The notes under the pieces are model-generated. The model saw only the letters and a program-made list of their open reading frames with translations. It made no database searches and was not told the origin of the DNA. From contig CANXME010002461.1 in the NCBI GenBank assembly GCA_948144175.1, forward strand, positions 1 to 64,000: a stretch of 64,000 nt of DNA, read 5' to 3'. The first letter of the stretch is position 1. Every line of letters begins with the position of its first letter. Of this stretch, positions 46,273 through 57,396 are shown piece after piece. Origin of the DNA: Closterium sp. NIES-65. Its lineage: Eukaryota; Streptophyta; Zygnematophyceae; Desmidiales; Closteriaceae. Position numbers and translations under genes: made by a program.

Positions 46273-47118
46273 GGAGGTCCTCCTTACAAAAGTGTGTGTA
46301 TATCCCTGAAGTTTCGGCTGCGCATATACTCGGTGGGGACAGGGGTGGTTTTCGATTCTATCCAAGGGAACACAGTTGTCTTCGTTAGGTGTACGGTCTT
46401 TCCAGCGGATCAAGAACTCGATCCTTCAGGCTCCTCGAGGATCGCGAACTCCGTGACTCAGAATTTTCTCAGGGGTGATGATTGGTTCAGTCGGCGGTCG
46501 TGTCATGTTGGCTGGGCGATTTCATGGGAGTTGGCTTGTGGACGAGACGAAGGGGCGAAGCAGGCTAACGTGGAACAAGGGGCTGACGTACCAGTCAGCA
46601 GGGAGGAGGAGGTGGGTGGTGACGGGTGTGATCATGTGGCTGATGCAAAATGGTCCACAGTATCGAGGACGGAGTTTTGGGATGATGGGCAGGCGGAGGT
46701 TCTGGGTGTCAAGTAAAACTAAGTCGTCAGGCTGGTAAGTGACACGTCTGCGGTGGCGGTCGACGTTGCGTTGAGCGACGATGTTCGATTTTTTTTTTTT
46801 TTTGCGTCTGCTGCCCGGGTCCGTGCTGCTTCTAATATTTCGGCGAACTGTTGTGCTCGTGGGACTGGGTTGTCGGGATCATGGGTCATGGGTACTGTTG
46901 GGTCTTGTCCGTAGTTCAAGTAAAACGGTGACTGTTGGGTCGTGGCGGAAGGCGAATTGTTATACGCGAACTCGATGAGTGGCAGTTGCTGTTCCCAGAT
47001 GGTCGGGTCATCGCACGTGGCTCGGATGAGTTGTTCCATGGTCTGATTTGTCCGTTCTGTCTGTCCGTCAGTTCCGGGGTGGTACGAAAAGTTGAACTGT
47101 AGTCGCGTGCCAAACTGC
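46270..47118 (-). pseudogene. Gypsy integrase C-terminal part and chromodomain-like tail
   Basis: From the hAT target site the frame resumes as FGTRLQFNFSYHPGTDGQTE, then MEQLIRATCDDPTIW and LIEFAYNNSPSATTQQSPFY, standard gypsy integrase. After a shifted segment (LRPRYCGPFCI) a tail reads EFLIRWKDRTPNEDNCVPLD, a chromodomain-like pattern. Stops and frameshifts interrupt the tail. Confidence 0.82.
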
Positions 47119-47700
47119 TGCCACAGCAGGGCCCTAGATATCAGACTTTGGAGTCTGATTCAGAGTCCGTTCAGACTTTTTTTTGTAGCCTAGTCTGAAC
47201 TCAAAGAATTTTTTTAGGGACCGTGTCTGATTTTTCAGAGTTTTTTTACCTGACTTGTCTGAAATTTCAGACTACTTTGAGTAGTGTACGCTGACCCTCA
47301 TACTTGTATCGGGGGTGCACTCTGAAACCGCTTATACAGGGGTTTGGGCCTGCCTGGCGGCGTGTAGGCTTATCCCCGTAAGTCACGGGCGGGAACCCAG
47401 AAATTTCTCCACCGCGGCACCGCACCGTCGCGTTGGTACAAAACTGCTGTAATCAACACCAATTCCAACCAATCGCGGCTGCGCACCAGGCAGTGTTGGC
47501 AAGATTCCTTGCCAACACTTAGCTCGCAGCGCGGTGCACCAACGTTTGACACCACGACCACCCACCACACCTCCCCTTCATTGTTGCCAGCGCATAGCTC
47601 GCAGGGCGCTGCCACTCTCACTTCACCACATACATCCACCCCACCCCACCTTCCCACCATTCACGCCCAGGTGCCGTGCATGCAGTGACCACCTGGTGGT

Positions 47701-47728
47701 TGAGAGGTCCTTATACGAGGACCTCTCA
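47701..47728. repeat. Perfect 10-bp inverted repeat upstream of the hAT transposase
   Basis: TGAGAGGTCC, an 8-base loop TTATACGA, then GGACCTCTCA. It lies 130 bp before the transposase ATG, in the 5' region of the hAT element. It may be a transcript hairpin or a binding site. Confidence 0.7.
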
Positions 47729-47858
47729 TCTTCCGCTCCGTCACCGTGCTTGCCAGGCTCTCTCACGTCTTTCCGTTTGCCTGGCCTGAAACTAGTGTAG
47801 GAGCCCTAGTTTCAGCCTCCCTTTTTCGAGCTCGCTGCACCACTGCTCGGCAGGCTCA

Positions 47859-50767
47859 ATGGCTGCCTCAGAAGTTATAGATGATGGGCCCGACGAGGAG
47901 GACGATGCTGATGTTCTCCCAGCTTCGGACCCACTCACCGGTCTAGACTTCCTTAGGTCTCTCCTACCGAAACATAATCCACAGCAACCGAAACCGTCGC
48001 AACCCAGCTCTATTCGCGCTGATTCTGCTGCTCTGCACGAGGTCGTCGCTAAACCAGCGACAGCCGCGCAACAGGCTGTGCGCCAAGATTCGTCCGTCGA
48101 AGCACCTTCTCGTCCCGCGCCACCGACAAACCTGCGGTTCCGTCAGTCCACCATTGCGTGGGCAACACCACCTCCTCCATCGACCACTGAGACTCTTGCC
48201 AGTGATGCATCTCCCATGTAGGACAACTCGAATCCCACGCAGGCTAGCTCAAAGCCCAAGGCCGACACGCCTGAGTTGAAATACGAAGAAGCGCATGCGC
48301 GGTACAAATCCAAGTGGGCCACCAATTTCAGTTGGCTTGTCCTAACTCAAACCTCCACTGGTGCTCCTTCTTTCAAGTGCAGTATTTGCTTGGAATTTGA
48401 AGGACTGAATGGCAAGTGTGGGCGGCGTACTGAGGGAGCAACCGACGTGCAGACACAGTTCTTCAAGAAGCACGAAGGGACGGTGAAGCACCGGTTTGCT
48501 CTGCAGCGCCAGGAGGACTTGTTCCAGAAATACGGGCGCCAGCAGCGCATCGACATGCCCCCGAAGGCGCAGGACTTGGAGATGCTGCAGGTGTCTTCGC
48601 TCGTGGACTCGCTGTACTTCATGGGGAAGTCCAACGAGCCCATGGACTCGTGGATCCGGTTGGTGCGCTACCTGGCGAAGAAGAAAGTGCCCGGGTTTCC
48701 CGCGGAGGGCTACGGCACGTACTACAACACGTAAGTAGTGTCTGTAGCATGCCTGTAGGTTTTGTTTCTGTTTGACTGTCACTAACGACTACGATTTCTT
48801 TGTGTAGGTACGGATTTGGAGAACTCACCCAAGCAATTGCGACGTGGCTCCAAACAACGCAACTTGAGCACCTTCTGACGAGCCCATTCATCGGGATTAC
48901 ACTGGACGAGAGCACCGATCGTCGCCGCGGCAAACACATGATTGTGTTTGCCACCTTTCTCCACGAGGGACATGTTGTCATGGAGTTTATCGCCCACTTG
49001 AGTGTTGAGAAGGCTGACGCTGCTTCTTTGTGCAGTTTGTTGGTTTCCCACCTTAGGGCTGTCGGCGTTGACCTGCGGCGTATCTCGGGAATGAGCACTG
49101 ATGGCGCGTCTGTGATGGTGGGGAGTCAAAACGGTGTGGTTGCTTGCCTGCGAATGCTCATCCCCAATCTGGTCTCGTTTCACTGCATCGCGCACAGGTG
49201 CGTTTGTGTTTTAATGTGTCACAATCTGTATTGTTTAACCCTTTGTTTGTTTAACAATCACCAACCCATTTGTGTGTTTCTGTTTGGCAGGGAGGCGTGG
49301 CTGCCAAGGCCGCGGCAGAGGAGATACCAACGTTCAACATGGTGGACGATGTTATCCGCGCCGTCGCAGAGTACCTCGGGCGATCGTCACCGTGGCATCA
49401 GCGCTTCATGGAGCTGCAGGAGGTGTTCACCTCCACCAACCTCGAGGTCCAAGGCATATATGACGTGCGGTGGCTTTCACGAGGAGCTGCAGTCACCCGG
49501 TTCGTCCACGTCCTTCCAGCGATCATGGTGATGCTGTCGGAGTGGAAGGACCAGACCATGTACGAAATCGTCACATCGTACAGGTTCCACTTCCTCATCA
49601 GGTTCCTCGCGGACCTACTGGAGCAGCTCAACGTGCTCTCCTCCGTTTTCCAGAAGCGGGAGGTAAGTTGCCTACTACGTGTTGCATGTTTTGGTACTAA
49701 TTTAAATGTGTCTGTTGGTCATCCGCTCTGTACTAATTTTTTTTTTTAATGTGTTTGTTGCGGCTCGACCACGCGCAGGTGCACACGCAGATTGTGCGCA
49801 CGACATCGATCTTGGAGAGCCGTTACGTCGACCGTGGTGACGACTTCGGGGGAGGGCAAACCAAGAGGCTGTACCGCTTCATTGAGAAGCACGGACCGCG
49901 TGGTTCACCAGAAATGGTGATCGAGGGAGCTTCGTCCGATGGCAGTCTCAACCGCTTCAAGGTGACGCTTCACGAGCGCACCAACCCGAACTATCGTGGG
50001 CCCGGCCACCACGACGCGTGCGTGGCGCTCTGCACCGACATGGCCGAGTATGTCGTCGAGAACCTCCAGTCCAAGCTTGGCGACCTTGAGTCTCTTTCTG
50101 GAGTGAGGCTGTTTATCCCTGACTTGTGGCAACCGCAATGGGACCGGGACGCGCGGCAGGCACAGTGCCTGGAGTGGTTCTTATCGCTTGTCACGTTGTT
50201 TCGCGCAGATGAAGCCGACGAGATCCTACAAGGTTAGTTTGAAGTGCCACCCGGTTCCCCCTCTCTCACGGCCTTTATACTAACCGTTGCCTCTTATACA
50301 TTGCAGGTATTGACAAGAAGAAGGCCATGAGGGAGCTTCGCACGCTGTGTCCAGTTCTTGCCAGAGCGCCGAAGAGTGAGCGTAAGTTCCACACGGGACT
50401 TACCGCCATTCTCAGGACACCCGATTGGCAGCAGGCGTACCCCAACCTCGTCGGACTCTGTGTGGCGATTGCAGTGCTCCCTCTCAGCACGGTCGAGTGT
50501 GAGCGAGGCTTTTCCCGACAAAACCTGATCAAGACGTGGCAGAGGGGCAGCATCAAGGATTGTAGGCTCAGCGATCTGCTTTGCATCTCACTGCTAGACT
50601 ATGAGTTAGACGTCCCAGGAGTAGTCGAGATTTGGCGCGCTTACAAGAAGCGCCGGTCGTTCACAGCACCTGCATCAAGGCACAGGGAGGAGCCCCCAAG
50701 GGCTTGGAAGGAGCATGTAGATGAGCCAGTAGTGGAATGTGATCTTGTAAATTCTATGACAGACTAA
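47859..50767 (+). pseudogene. hAT transposase, five exons, one in-frame TAG
   Basis: Exons 47859-48730, 48808-49201, 49291-49662, 49779-50232 and 50307-50767 join in phase to about 850 codons. A TAG at 48219-48221 interrupts exon 1 after the disordered N-terminus. The rest holds a zinc-finger-like CSICLEFEG...H segment, a catalytic-core start (PFIGITLDESTDRRRGKH), MSTDGASVM, the FHCIAHR motif, and the C-terminal dimerisation region (LSTVECERGFSRQNLIKTWQ, then LCISLLDYE). The exon 2 donor at GTTTGTG is the one that keeps the frame. If translation starts at MKYEEAH (48276), the stop is avoided and only the N-terminal extension is lost, so activity is conceivable. Confidence 0.85.
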
Positions 50768-50985
50768 TGCAGACATGTGGTGTAGTGTAACAATTGATAG
50801 GTTGTGTTGTCACTCAAACAAGAGTAAAATTTGACTGCTAGTCTGTAACATCAGCGTTGAAAAGTTTGTGGACTCTAAACTTTCAGACTAAAAAAATTGG
50901 TCAACTCTGACAGCCAGACTAGGAAGAGGGGTGTACTCTGAGGCCTCAGACTAGCTCAAAACGAATCTAGGGGCCTGTGCCACAG

Positions 50986-51302
50986 GTTCCGCCAGAAGTT
51001 GCTGGTGAATTTCGTGTCTCGGCCGCTGATGATCGCTGCTGGTATCCCGTGCAGGCGTACGACGATGGCGATGAAGAGGCGGGCTGTTTCTTCGGCTGTG
51101 ATTGATTTTTTGCAGGCAGCGAAATGTGCCATTTTCGTCAGTCGATCGACGACGACCAGGATTGCGTCGTTCCCACTCGCCCCGGCCGGTAACCCCGTGA
51201 CGAAATCCATCGTCACCTGCTGCCAAGCATGCTCTGGGGGTGGTATCGGCTGCAACTGTCTTGCCGGCCGCTACCTTGATGACATAATGAGCTGGCACGT
51301 GG
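50986..51302 (-). pseudogene. Gypsy integrase central part
   Basis: Encodes HAWQQVTMDFVTGLPAG, VVVDRLTKMAHFAAC and SGRDTKFTSNFWRNLW, the core with the first two catalytic Asp residues. It is bounded by the hAT target site on one side and the copia-C target duplication GACAC on the other. Confidence 0.85.
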
Positions 51303-51307
51303 GACAC

Positions 51308-51436
51308 TGAGAAGACTAGAACGAGGGAATGAATGACTAAGTGAAAGTTGGGTACAAATATGAACCCCTAGAAAGGTGTACCCCATATGTGCTACCCCAC
51401 TATAGCCTACAATAGCTATGTCATATAAATCTGACA
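51308..51436 (-). repeat. Copia-C 3' LTR
   Basis: 129 bp, minus strand TGTCAGATTTATATGACA...TTCTCA. Followed outside by GACAC. Confidence 0.92.
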
Positions 51437-51707
51437 CACCCCCATAGGCAAAGTGGGGGAGAACAAGGGGTCACAAGACCAGTCAAGCAAAGCAAACCAA
51501 AGCAAGCTCAGGGTGGATCACAACGTCACCACACATTTCGAGCACAAGGTCAAGGCCACAAGGCCAGTTCACATGCAGGAGTACACATATATATAAAAGG
51601 CTAGACGAGAAAGAGCAGGCGTATATATATATGTAACAGCACAAGCAAGGTCAAGAGGTGAGCAAGTGAGACAAGGCAGGCACAAGACCCAGCTGAGTAC
51701 AGAAGCG

Positions 51708-54700
51708 CTAATGATCACAAGGCGGAAGTGCCTTGGTGAAGATATCAGCAGTGTTGGCCTCAGAGGCCACGTACGCAAGACGCAGCTGACCACGCTGCTG
51801 TAGCTCACAAGCAAGGAAGTAGCGAAGAGCAATGTGCTTCGTTCTATGCTCCAGTCTCTGCTTTCGACACAAGGCCAGCATGGCCTTGTTGTCTACGTAC
51901 AGCACTAGAGGAGAACGAGGCGGCTCTCCGAGGTCAGTCAGCAGGTAGGTGAGCCAGCGAAGCTCCTGTGCAGCCATGGCCCCGGCGTAGATCTCAGCCT
52001 CACAACAGGAGCCAGGAACAGAAGACGAGCGGGTAGCCCGCCACGAAACAGAGCCAGAACCGATGATGATAGTAGGACAGTAGCATGGAGACGCGTGACA
52101 GTAGGACTGGCAGCACGAAGAGAGTTCAACTCTGGGTCGGCAAGGGCAGGAAGAGAGGACGCAGGAGAAGGCAAAGGGACACGCAGAGGAGTAGTGGACG
52201 GACGCAGAGACATCCGGTGCGTGCGAGGGACAGGAAGAGGACGCTGACGCGAACCGCGACCACTAGTGCGAGCACCACAGACAAGCGACGCAGGGCGAGA
52301 CGCAGGTTCACGACGCTCAGCAAGACCTCCAGTAGGACCAGTGTAGGGAGAAGGAGCAGGCAGTGGGGAGGCCGGCTGTAACTGTAACCGGGACGGGACA
52401 GGCTGTAAGGGAGGAGGAGGACCAGTAGAAGGCGGGAGACCAAGAACCTGCTGAAGGAGCGGAACGAAGTACGGCCAAGGCCGCGCGGCGACTCCAGACA
52501 CAGCAAGGACAGCACCCATATCCCCAGCAGCAGCACTAGCGCCAACAGCACCTCCAGCTCCAGTACCTCCAGCATCATCAGTAGCACCCCCAGTAGGACC
52601 GCCTCGAGGACCGACAGTAGGAGCCTCAGTGCCAACACCCTCAGCAGCTCCAGCTCCTATCGTTCCTGCAGGCCCAGCAGCTCCAGTACTTCCAGTACGA
52701 GCAACTCCGGGACCCGCGGCACCAGCACCCTTAGCAGCTGAAGAAACTCCAGCTCCAGCAGCACGCCTCCAGCGCCGGGCAAACCACTAGCGCAGCTCCT
52801 GCGGAGAGAGTGGCTCCCGCCGAGACGAAGCACCTAGAGAACCTCCAGGCCTAGCTCCCGCAGGCTCCTCACCCCCAGGCTCAGCACCTCCAGACATGGC
52901 ACCCCCAGGCTCAGCACCCCCTGTTTCAGCACCCCCAGGCTCAGCACCCCCTGTAGTAGCACCCCCTGTAGTAGCACACGTAGGCTCAGCACCCCCAGGC
53001 GTAGCACCCACACGCTCTGCACCCCCAGAGTCAGCACCCCGAGGCTCAGCACCCCCAGCAGCACCAGAGTCACCAGTCACCTCAACAGGCTCGACTGCGT
53101 CTACCTGGGACACACTTGAAGGGGCAGGACCCTGAGGAGGGAGGGGGTCTACCGGGGGGGGACCTGGCACAAGGAAGAGTGGTGCCGGATGGAGGGACAG
53201 ATTGCGGTAGGGAAAGAGGCGGTAGTAGGGGACCGACTCGTCAAACGTGACGTCCTGGGAGGACAGAATACGGCGAGAGGTGGGGTGGTAGAACTGCCAC
53301 CCTGGCGCGTCAGGGGGGAAGCCAAGGAAGACGCAAGGAGCAGCACGAGGGGACAGATTGTCCGCAGACAAGTCACGGACAAACGCCCGAGATCCCCAGA
53401 CACGGAACGCAGATGCATCGCCAACCTTCCCTGTCCATAGCAAAGCTGGGGAGGTCTCCAGCATGGAGACCCTGGGGTGAAGGTTGATCTGACGCGCTGC
53501 GTACCGAACCGCAAACGGCCACAGAAAATGGGGGGTAGCCGCATGCATCATGGACGTACGAGCGACGTCCATGACCATGCCAATGCGGCGCTCAGCAATC
53601 CCATTTTGCTGTGGTGAGTCCGAAAGCGTGAAGGTCTGGCAGACGCCTCGTGCACGACAGTAGGCTCGCAGAAGGCCAGAGGAGAACTCTCCGCCTTTGT
53701 CAGAGTGCAGACGCAAAAAAAGAAAGTCCGAGCCGAAGCTCCTCTTGAGCTGGAGAGGAGTTGTGCGGATCTAGTCGATCAACACCTCAGTGACATCACC
53801 CTTGCTGCGCAAGGGGAAGACTGTGGTGTAACGCGAGTAGTCGTCAACGAGCAGTAGGAAGTAGTGCTTGTGACCTTGTCCACGGACGAGGGCCGGGCCC
53901 CACACGACCATGTGAAGCGTCTGCAGCGGGGCCTCTGTCGGAGGAAACTGGGAGGAGTGAGGGGCAGCCCGCTGCCGCCCCTCGACACAGGGGACGCATG
54001 TAGGGCCAGGCCTTGGAGGAAGGGGAGGGAGGGACTGGGGAAGACCATAGACAAGGACACGGGAGGCCATGCCTCGGAAGCAGGGAGGGGTGACCAAGGC
54101 GGTGGTGCCACAGGAGAGTCTTGTGAGACAGGAGGTGACATGAGCAGGGGGCAGACTCAGGACCAGACCTGGACGCTGCAGCAAACACCTGACCCGACGC
54201 AGCTACCTGACCAGACGCAGGGACAGGAGGGGACTCAGTGGTCAGTGTGTACAGGCTTGACCCCAGCTGACGTGTAAACGTGGCCAAGTGTCGGCCCGTC
54301 AGCGTCCGTGAAGTGGGTCACCCGCTGGCTCGCAGGAGTGAACTGGTGAACTCCCCCATCCTGTAGGTCAGCACCACTCACCAACTTCGTAGAGAACAAG
54401 GGGAGGTAGAGACCAGACAGGGTGCCAGAGGGAGCCGCCGGACACGGGAGGACTGTGGAGAAGTGAGCAAGGACTGGACCCCCAGAGGGGTCTTCCAGAG
54501 AGACTGCAACCGGCCGACCAAGCGGCGTGAGTGTGGTGCGGTCTCGAAAGAAGGAGCGAGAAGCCCCTGAATCAAGGGTGAAGGTGAGGGAGGCGGAAGC
54601 CGACGCGGTACCTGAGAGCGCAGACTCACCAGGACCCGAGGAAGCATACGCACTGGCACCTAGAGTAGCAGCCTCGCTAGCACCTAGAGCAGCAGCCTCA

Positions 54701-56139
54701 CCAGTACCTAGAGCAGCAGACTCAATGCCCGTGTCGGGCGGAAAACACCGGTAATAGTCACCCTCATCACTAATAGTCACAGCATACATGGCAGCAAGAA
54801 TAGCATCAAAGTCAAGGTCAAAGATAGCTACTCCCGCCCTAGACTGCTCACCCCAGCGGGGGATCTCAGTGGCCTCCGGGAACTGGTGACGCCAAGCGTC
54901 CGTCAAGCGGTCAAAGCAGCGCTGGGTGGGTTCGCACCCCCACACTACTCACCCGCGCGGTCGCCGGTGCGTAGGACATAGGTGCACGGACCAGTACCCC
55001 CACCCCGCTGACGTGCAACGTACCACTCACGGAGCTGCTGAGGGGGGGGGATGTCCCGAGTGCGCTGCTGCTGCTGCTGGTGCTGCTGCTGCTGCTGGCG
55101 AGGACAACCACCGGAGCTGACCCTCTGCGCAGCGCCACCTCGACCAGCTCCACCTCCTCCTCCACCGCCTCCTCCACCGTCGCCACCTCCGCCACTTCCG
55201 CTCCCACCGCCACCACCGCCGCCGCCTCCGCCTCCACTGCCGCCACCGACACCTCCACCCCCGCTACCACTCCCACCGCCACCCCCACTCCCTCCGCTGC
55301 CTCCACCGCCGCCTCCACCGCACCCGCTAGCCCCTCCAGCGCCCCTGCCCCCCTTGCCCTTGCCAGGGCGATATCTCCCGCTAGGGGTAGACGCCGCACC
55401 GACCGACTCAAGCCCAATGAGGTCGGCTGCAGCAGCAGAGGCAATTGAGGGCAAAAGGGGGGAGGGGGAACACCCCTCAAAGATGGGGGTGCGAGGGTCA
55501 CCACAGGAGGCTCCTATAGTGACAATGCTCTTCTCTGCTGCTAGGAGGGCCTTCTCGAGGAGGTCAACGGTGAGAGTGGTGGGGCAAACTTAGAGGAAGT
55601 GGTCCCGGACTACGCGAAGAGAGTCAGGGAGCCGGGTGACTATGTAGTCGAGGGTGATGTACATGGGGGGGGGGGGGGTTCTTGGCGCAGAACTCAGCAG
55701 GAAGCGCAGCGCGGTAGCGAGTGTCACTAGTGCGGAGGTGCGTAATGAGGTCAGCGTCTGTGGGAAAGGCAGCAAGGTTAGGGAAGAGGTACGGTAGCAT
55801 GAGGCGGCTCAGTGCAGCTGTGGCAAGGGAGGAGTAGCGTGCAACTACAGCGGCGTACAAGGTCTGAGCACTCTTGTACTGGCTAAAGTGCGCACGCTCA
55901 GAGGTAGGCAGGTGGCGACGGATAGCAAGACGTGCAGCAGCATCGCGCGTGGCCCACTGTGAGCGAACAGTGGCGTCAGCATCAGCAGCAGGGGTAGGAG
56001 AGCTACCAGAGGTGAGGTCAAAGAGGGAGAGACCGTCCACCCTATCGCACTGTAAGAAATCCTGCAGGTCATCTACCCTGATGTCAAAGTCAATGGCCCG
56101 ACACTCAGCGTCAAAAGCGAGGACACTAGGGGTAGCCAT
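51708..56139 (-). pseudogene. Copia-C gag-PR-INT-(deleted RT)-RNase H remnant
   Basis: Starts MATPSVLAFDAECRAIDFDI at 56139. A frameshift falls in the poly-G tract near 55667-55677, and further stops and shifts lie at about 54945, 54235, 53771 and 52787. Protease (LDSGASRSFF), integrase (LVTPP-type HHR region, HSDKGGEF, SPQQNGIAERR) and the Gly/Ala-repeat linker are readable. At about 52085 the linker jumps from PTVTRLHAT to the RNase H C-terminal half (EAEIYAGAMAAQELRWLTYL, YVDNKAMLALC, VASEANTADIFTKAL). Confidence 0.88.
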
Positions 56140-56179
56140 GACAGTAGTCGACTAGTAGCGCGAATAGTGGGGTAAGGGC

Positions 56180-57190
56180 ACTACAGAGGTAGAGGCGCTG
56201 CTCTTACCGGACAGGGTGGCTTGGGCGGTTCGGCAGGAACTGCAGCTCGGCGGCTCGGCGACTCGGCGGCTCGGGCGGCTCGGGCGGCTCGGCGGCAACT
56301 GCGGCTCAGCGACTCGGCGGCTCGGGCGGCTCGAGCGGAGCGGCGGTACGGCGGCTCGGTAGCAACTGCAGCTCGGCGTGCGGCGCCCCGGCGGCTCAGG
56401 TGGTGCGGCGGCTCGGGCGGCTCGGGTGGCGCTGGCGGCTCGGTGGTGACGGTGGGGCCGCGTGAAGGCGGGGCCGCGTGAAGGCGGGGCCGTGTGAAGG
56501 CGGGGCCGGGGCCGGGAAGGGCGGGCGACGGGGCCAGCAGCGGCTGGGCCGGGGCCGGGAAGGGCAGCGCCGGGGCCGAGAAGGGCGGCTCGGGGCCGCA
56601 GGGGTAGGCGACGGGGCCAGCAAAGGTTGGGCCGGGGCCAGGAAGGGCAGCGCCGGGGCCGATAAGGGCGGCTCGAGGCCGAAGGGGTAGGCGACGGGGC
56701 CAGCAGAGGCGGGGCCGGGTCGGGAAGGGCGGCGTCGGGGCCGGAAATGGGGCGGCGCCGAGGCCGCGGGGTAGGCGACGGGGCCAGCAGAGGCTGGGTC
56801 GGGTCGGGAAGGGCGGCGTCGAGGCCGGGAAAGGGCGGCGCGGGGGCCGCGGGGTAGGCGACGGGGCCACAGGGCGGCTGATCGGGGCCGGGAAGGGCGG
56901 TGCCGGGGCCGCAGGGGCAGGCGATGCGGCCAGCAGAGGCGGGGCTGGGTCAGGAAGGGCGGCGTCGGGGCCAGGAAGGGCAGCGCCGAGGCCGCAGGAG
57001 TAGGCGACGGGGCCGCTAGGGCGGCGAATCGGGGCCGCGAGGGCGGCGCGACACAGCCACTAGGGCGGCGCGACGAGATGAGGCCGCGAGTGCGACGCGA
57101 CGGGGCCGCTAGCGCGACGCGACGGGGCCGCTAGGGCGGCGCGAGAGGGTCGAGAGAGGGGAGCGCGACTCAGGCAGGGGCTGAGCGTGC
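56180..57190 (-). repeat. GC-rich tandem leader of copia-C
   Basis: CGGCTCGGGCGG units (about 56220-56440) followed by GGGGCCGGGAAGGGCGGC units (about 56455-57010) fill the leader between gag and primer site. Open frames here are compositional. Confidence 0.85.
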
Positions 57191-57262
57191 TCCAGGTAGG
57201 AAAAAAAATCAAATTGGTGAGCCGTAGGAACAGTTCCCACGAGGGAACCTGCTCTGATACCA

Positions 57263-57391
57263 TGAGAAGACTAGAACGAGGGAATGAATGACTAAGTGAA
57301 AGTTGGGTACAAATATGAACCCCTAGAAAGCTGTACCCCATATGTGCTACCCCACTATAGCCTACAATAGCTAGGTCATATATATCTGACA
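57263..57391 (-). repeat. Copia-C 5' LTR
   Basis: 129 bp. The adjacent minus strand begins TGGTATCAGAGCAGGTTCCC, primer site plus the first arm of a GTTCCC/GGGAAC hairpin. Confidence 0.92.
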
Positions 57392-57396
57392 GACAC

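Larger units (their letters stand above)
47127..50977 (+). mobile_element. hAT-superfamily DNA transposon
   Basis: 3,851 bp bounded by 8-bp target duplications TGCCACAG (47119-47126, 50978-50985) and terminal inverted repeats CAGGGCCCTAGAT / CAGGCCCCTAGAT. Subterminal regions are dense in TCTGA/TCAGA motifs at both ends, as in hAT elements where they bind transposase. It splits one codon of the gypsy integrase (L-W-Q-Q-F-G reads through when it is removed). It carries a five-exon transposase gene on the plus strand. Confidence 0.95.
51308..57391 (-). mobile_element. Copia-C: RT-deleted Ty1/copia element
   Basis: 6,084 bp with 129-bp LTRs (51308-51436, 57263-57391; about three differences), ends TG...CA and perfect GACAC target duplications (51303-51307, 57392-57396). 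The primer site TGGTATCAGAGCAGG is a full initiator tRNA-Met match. The polypurine tract (minus strand CCTATGGGGGTG) matches copia-1. A deletion near 52085 removes most of RT and the start of RNase H, so it can only have moved in trans or decayed after insertion. Confidence 0.94.

Noticed and set aside
47370..47660. Minus-strand open frame in the hAT 5' region
   Set aside because: No recognisable domain, and it lies between the terminal repeat and the transposase start.
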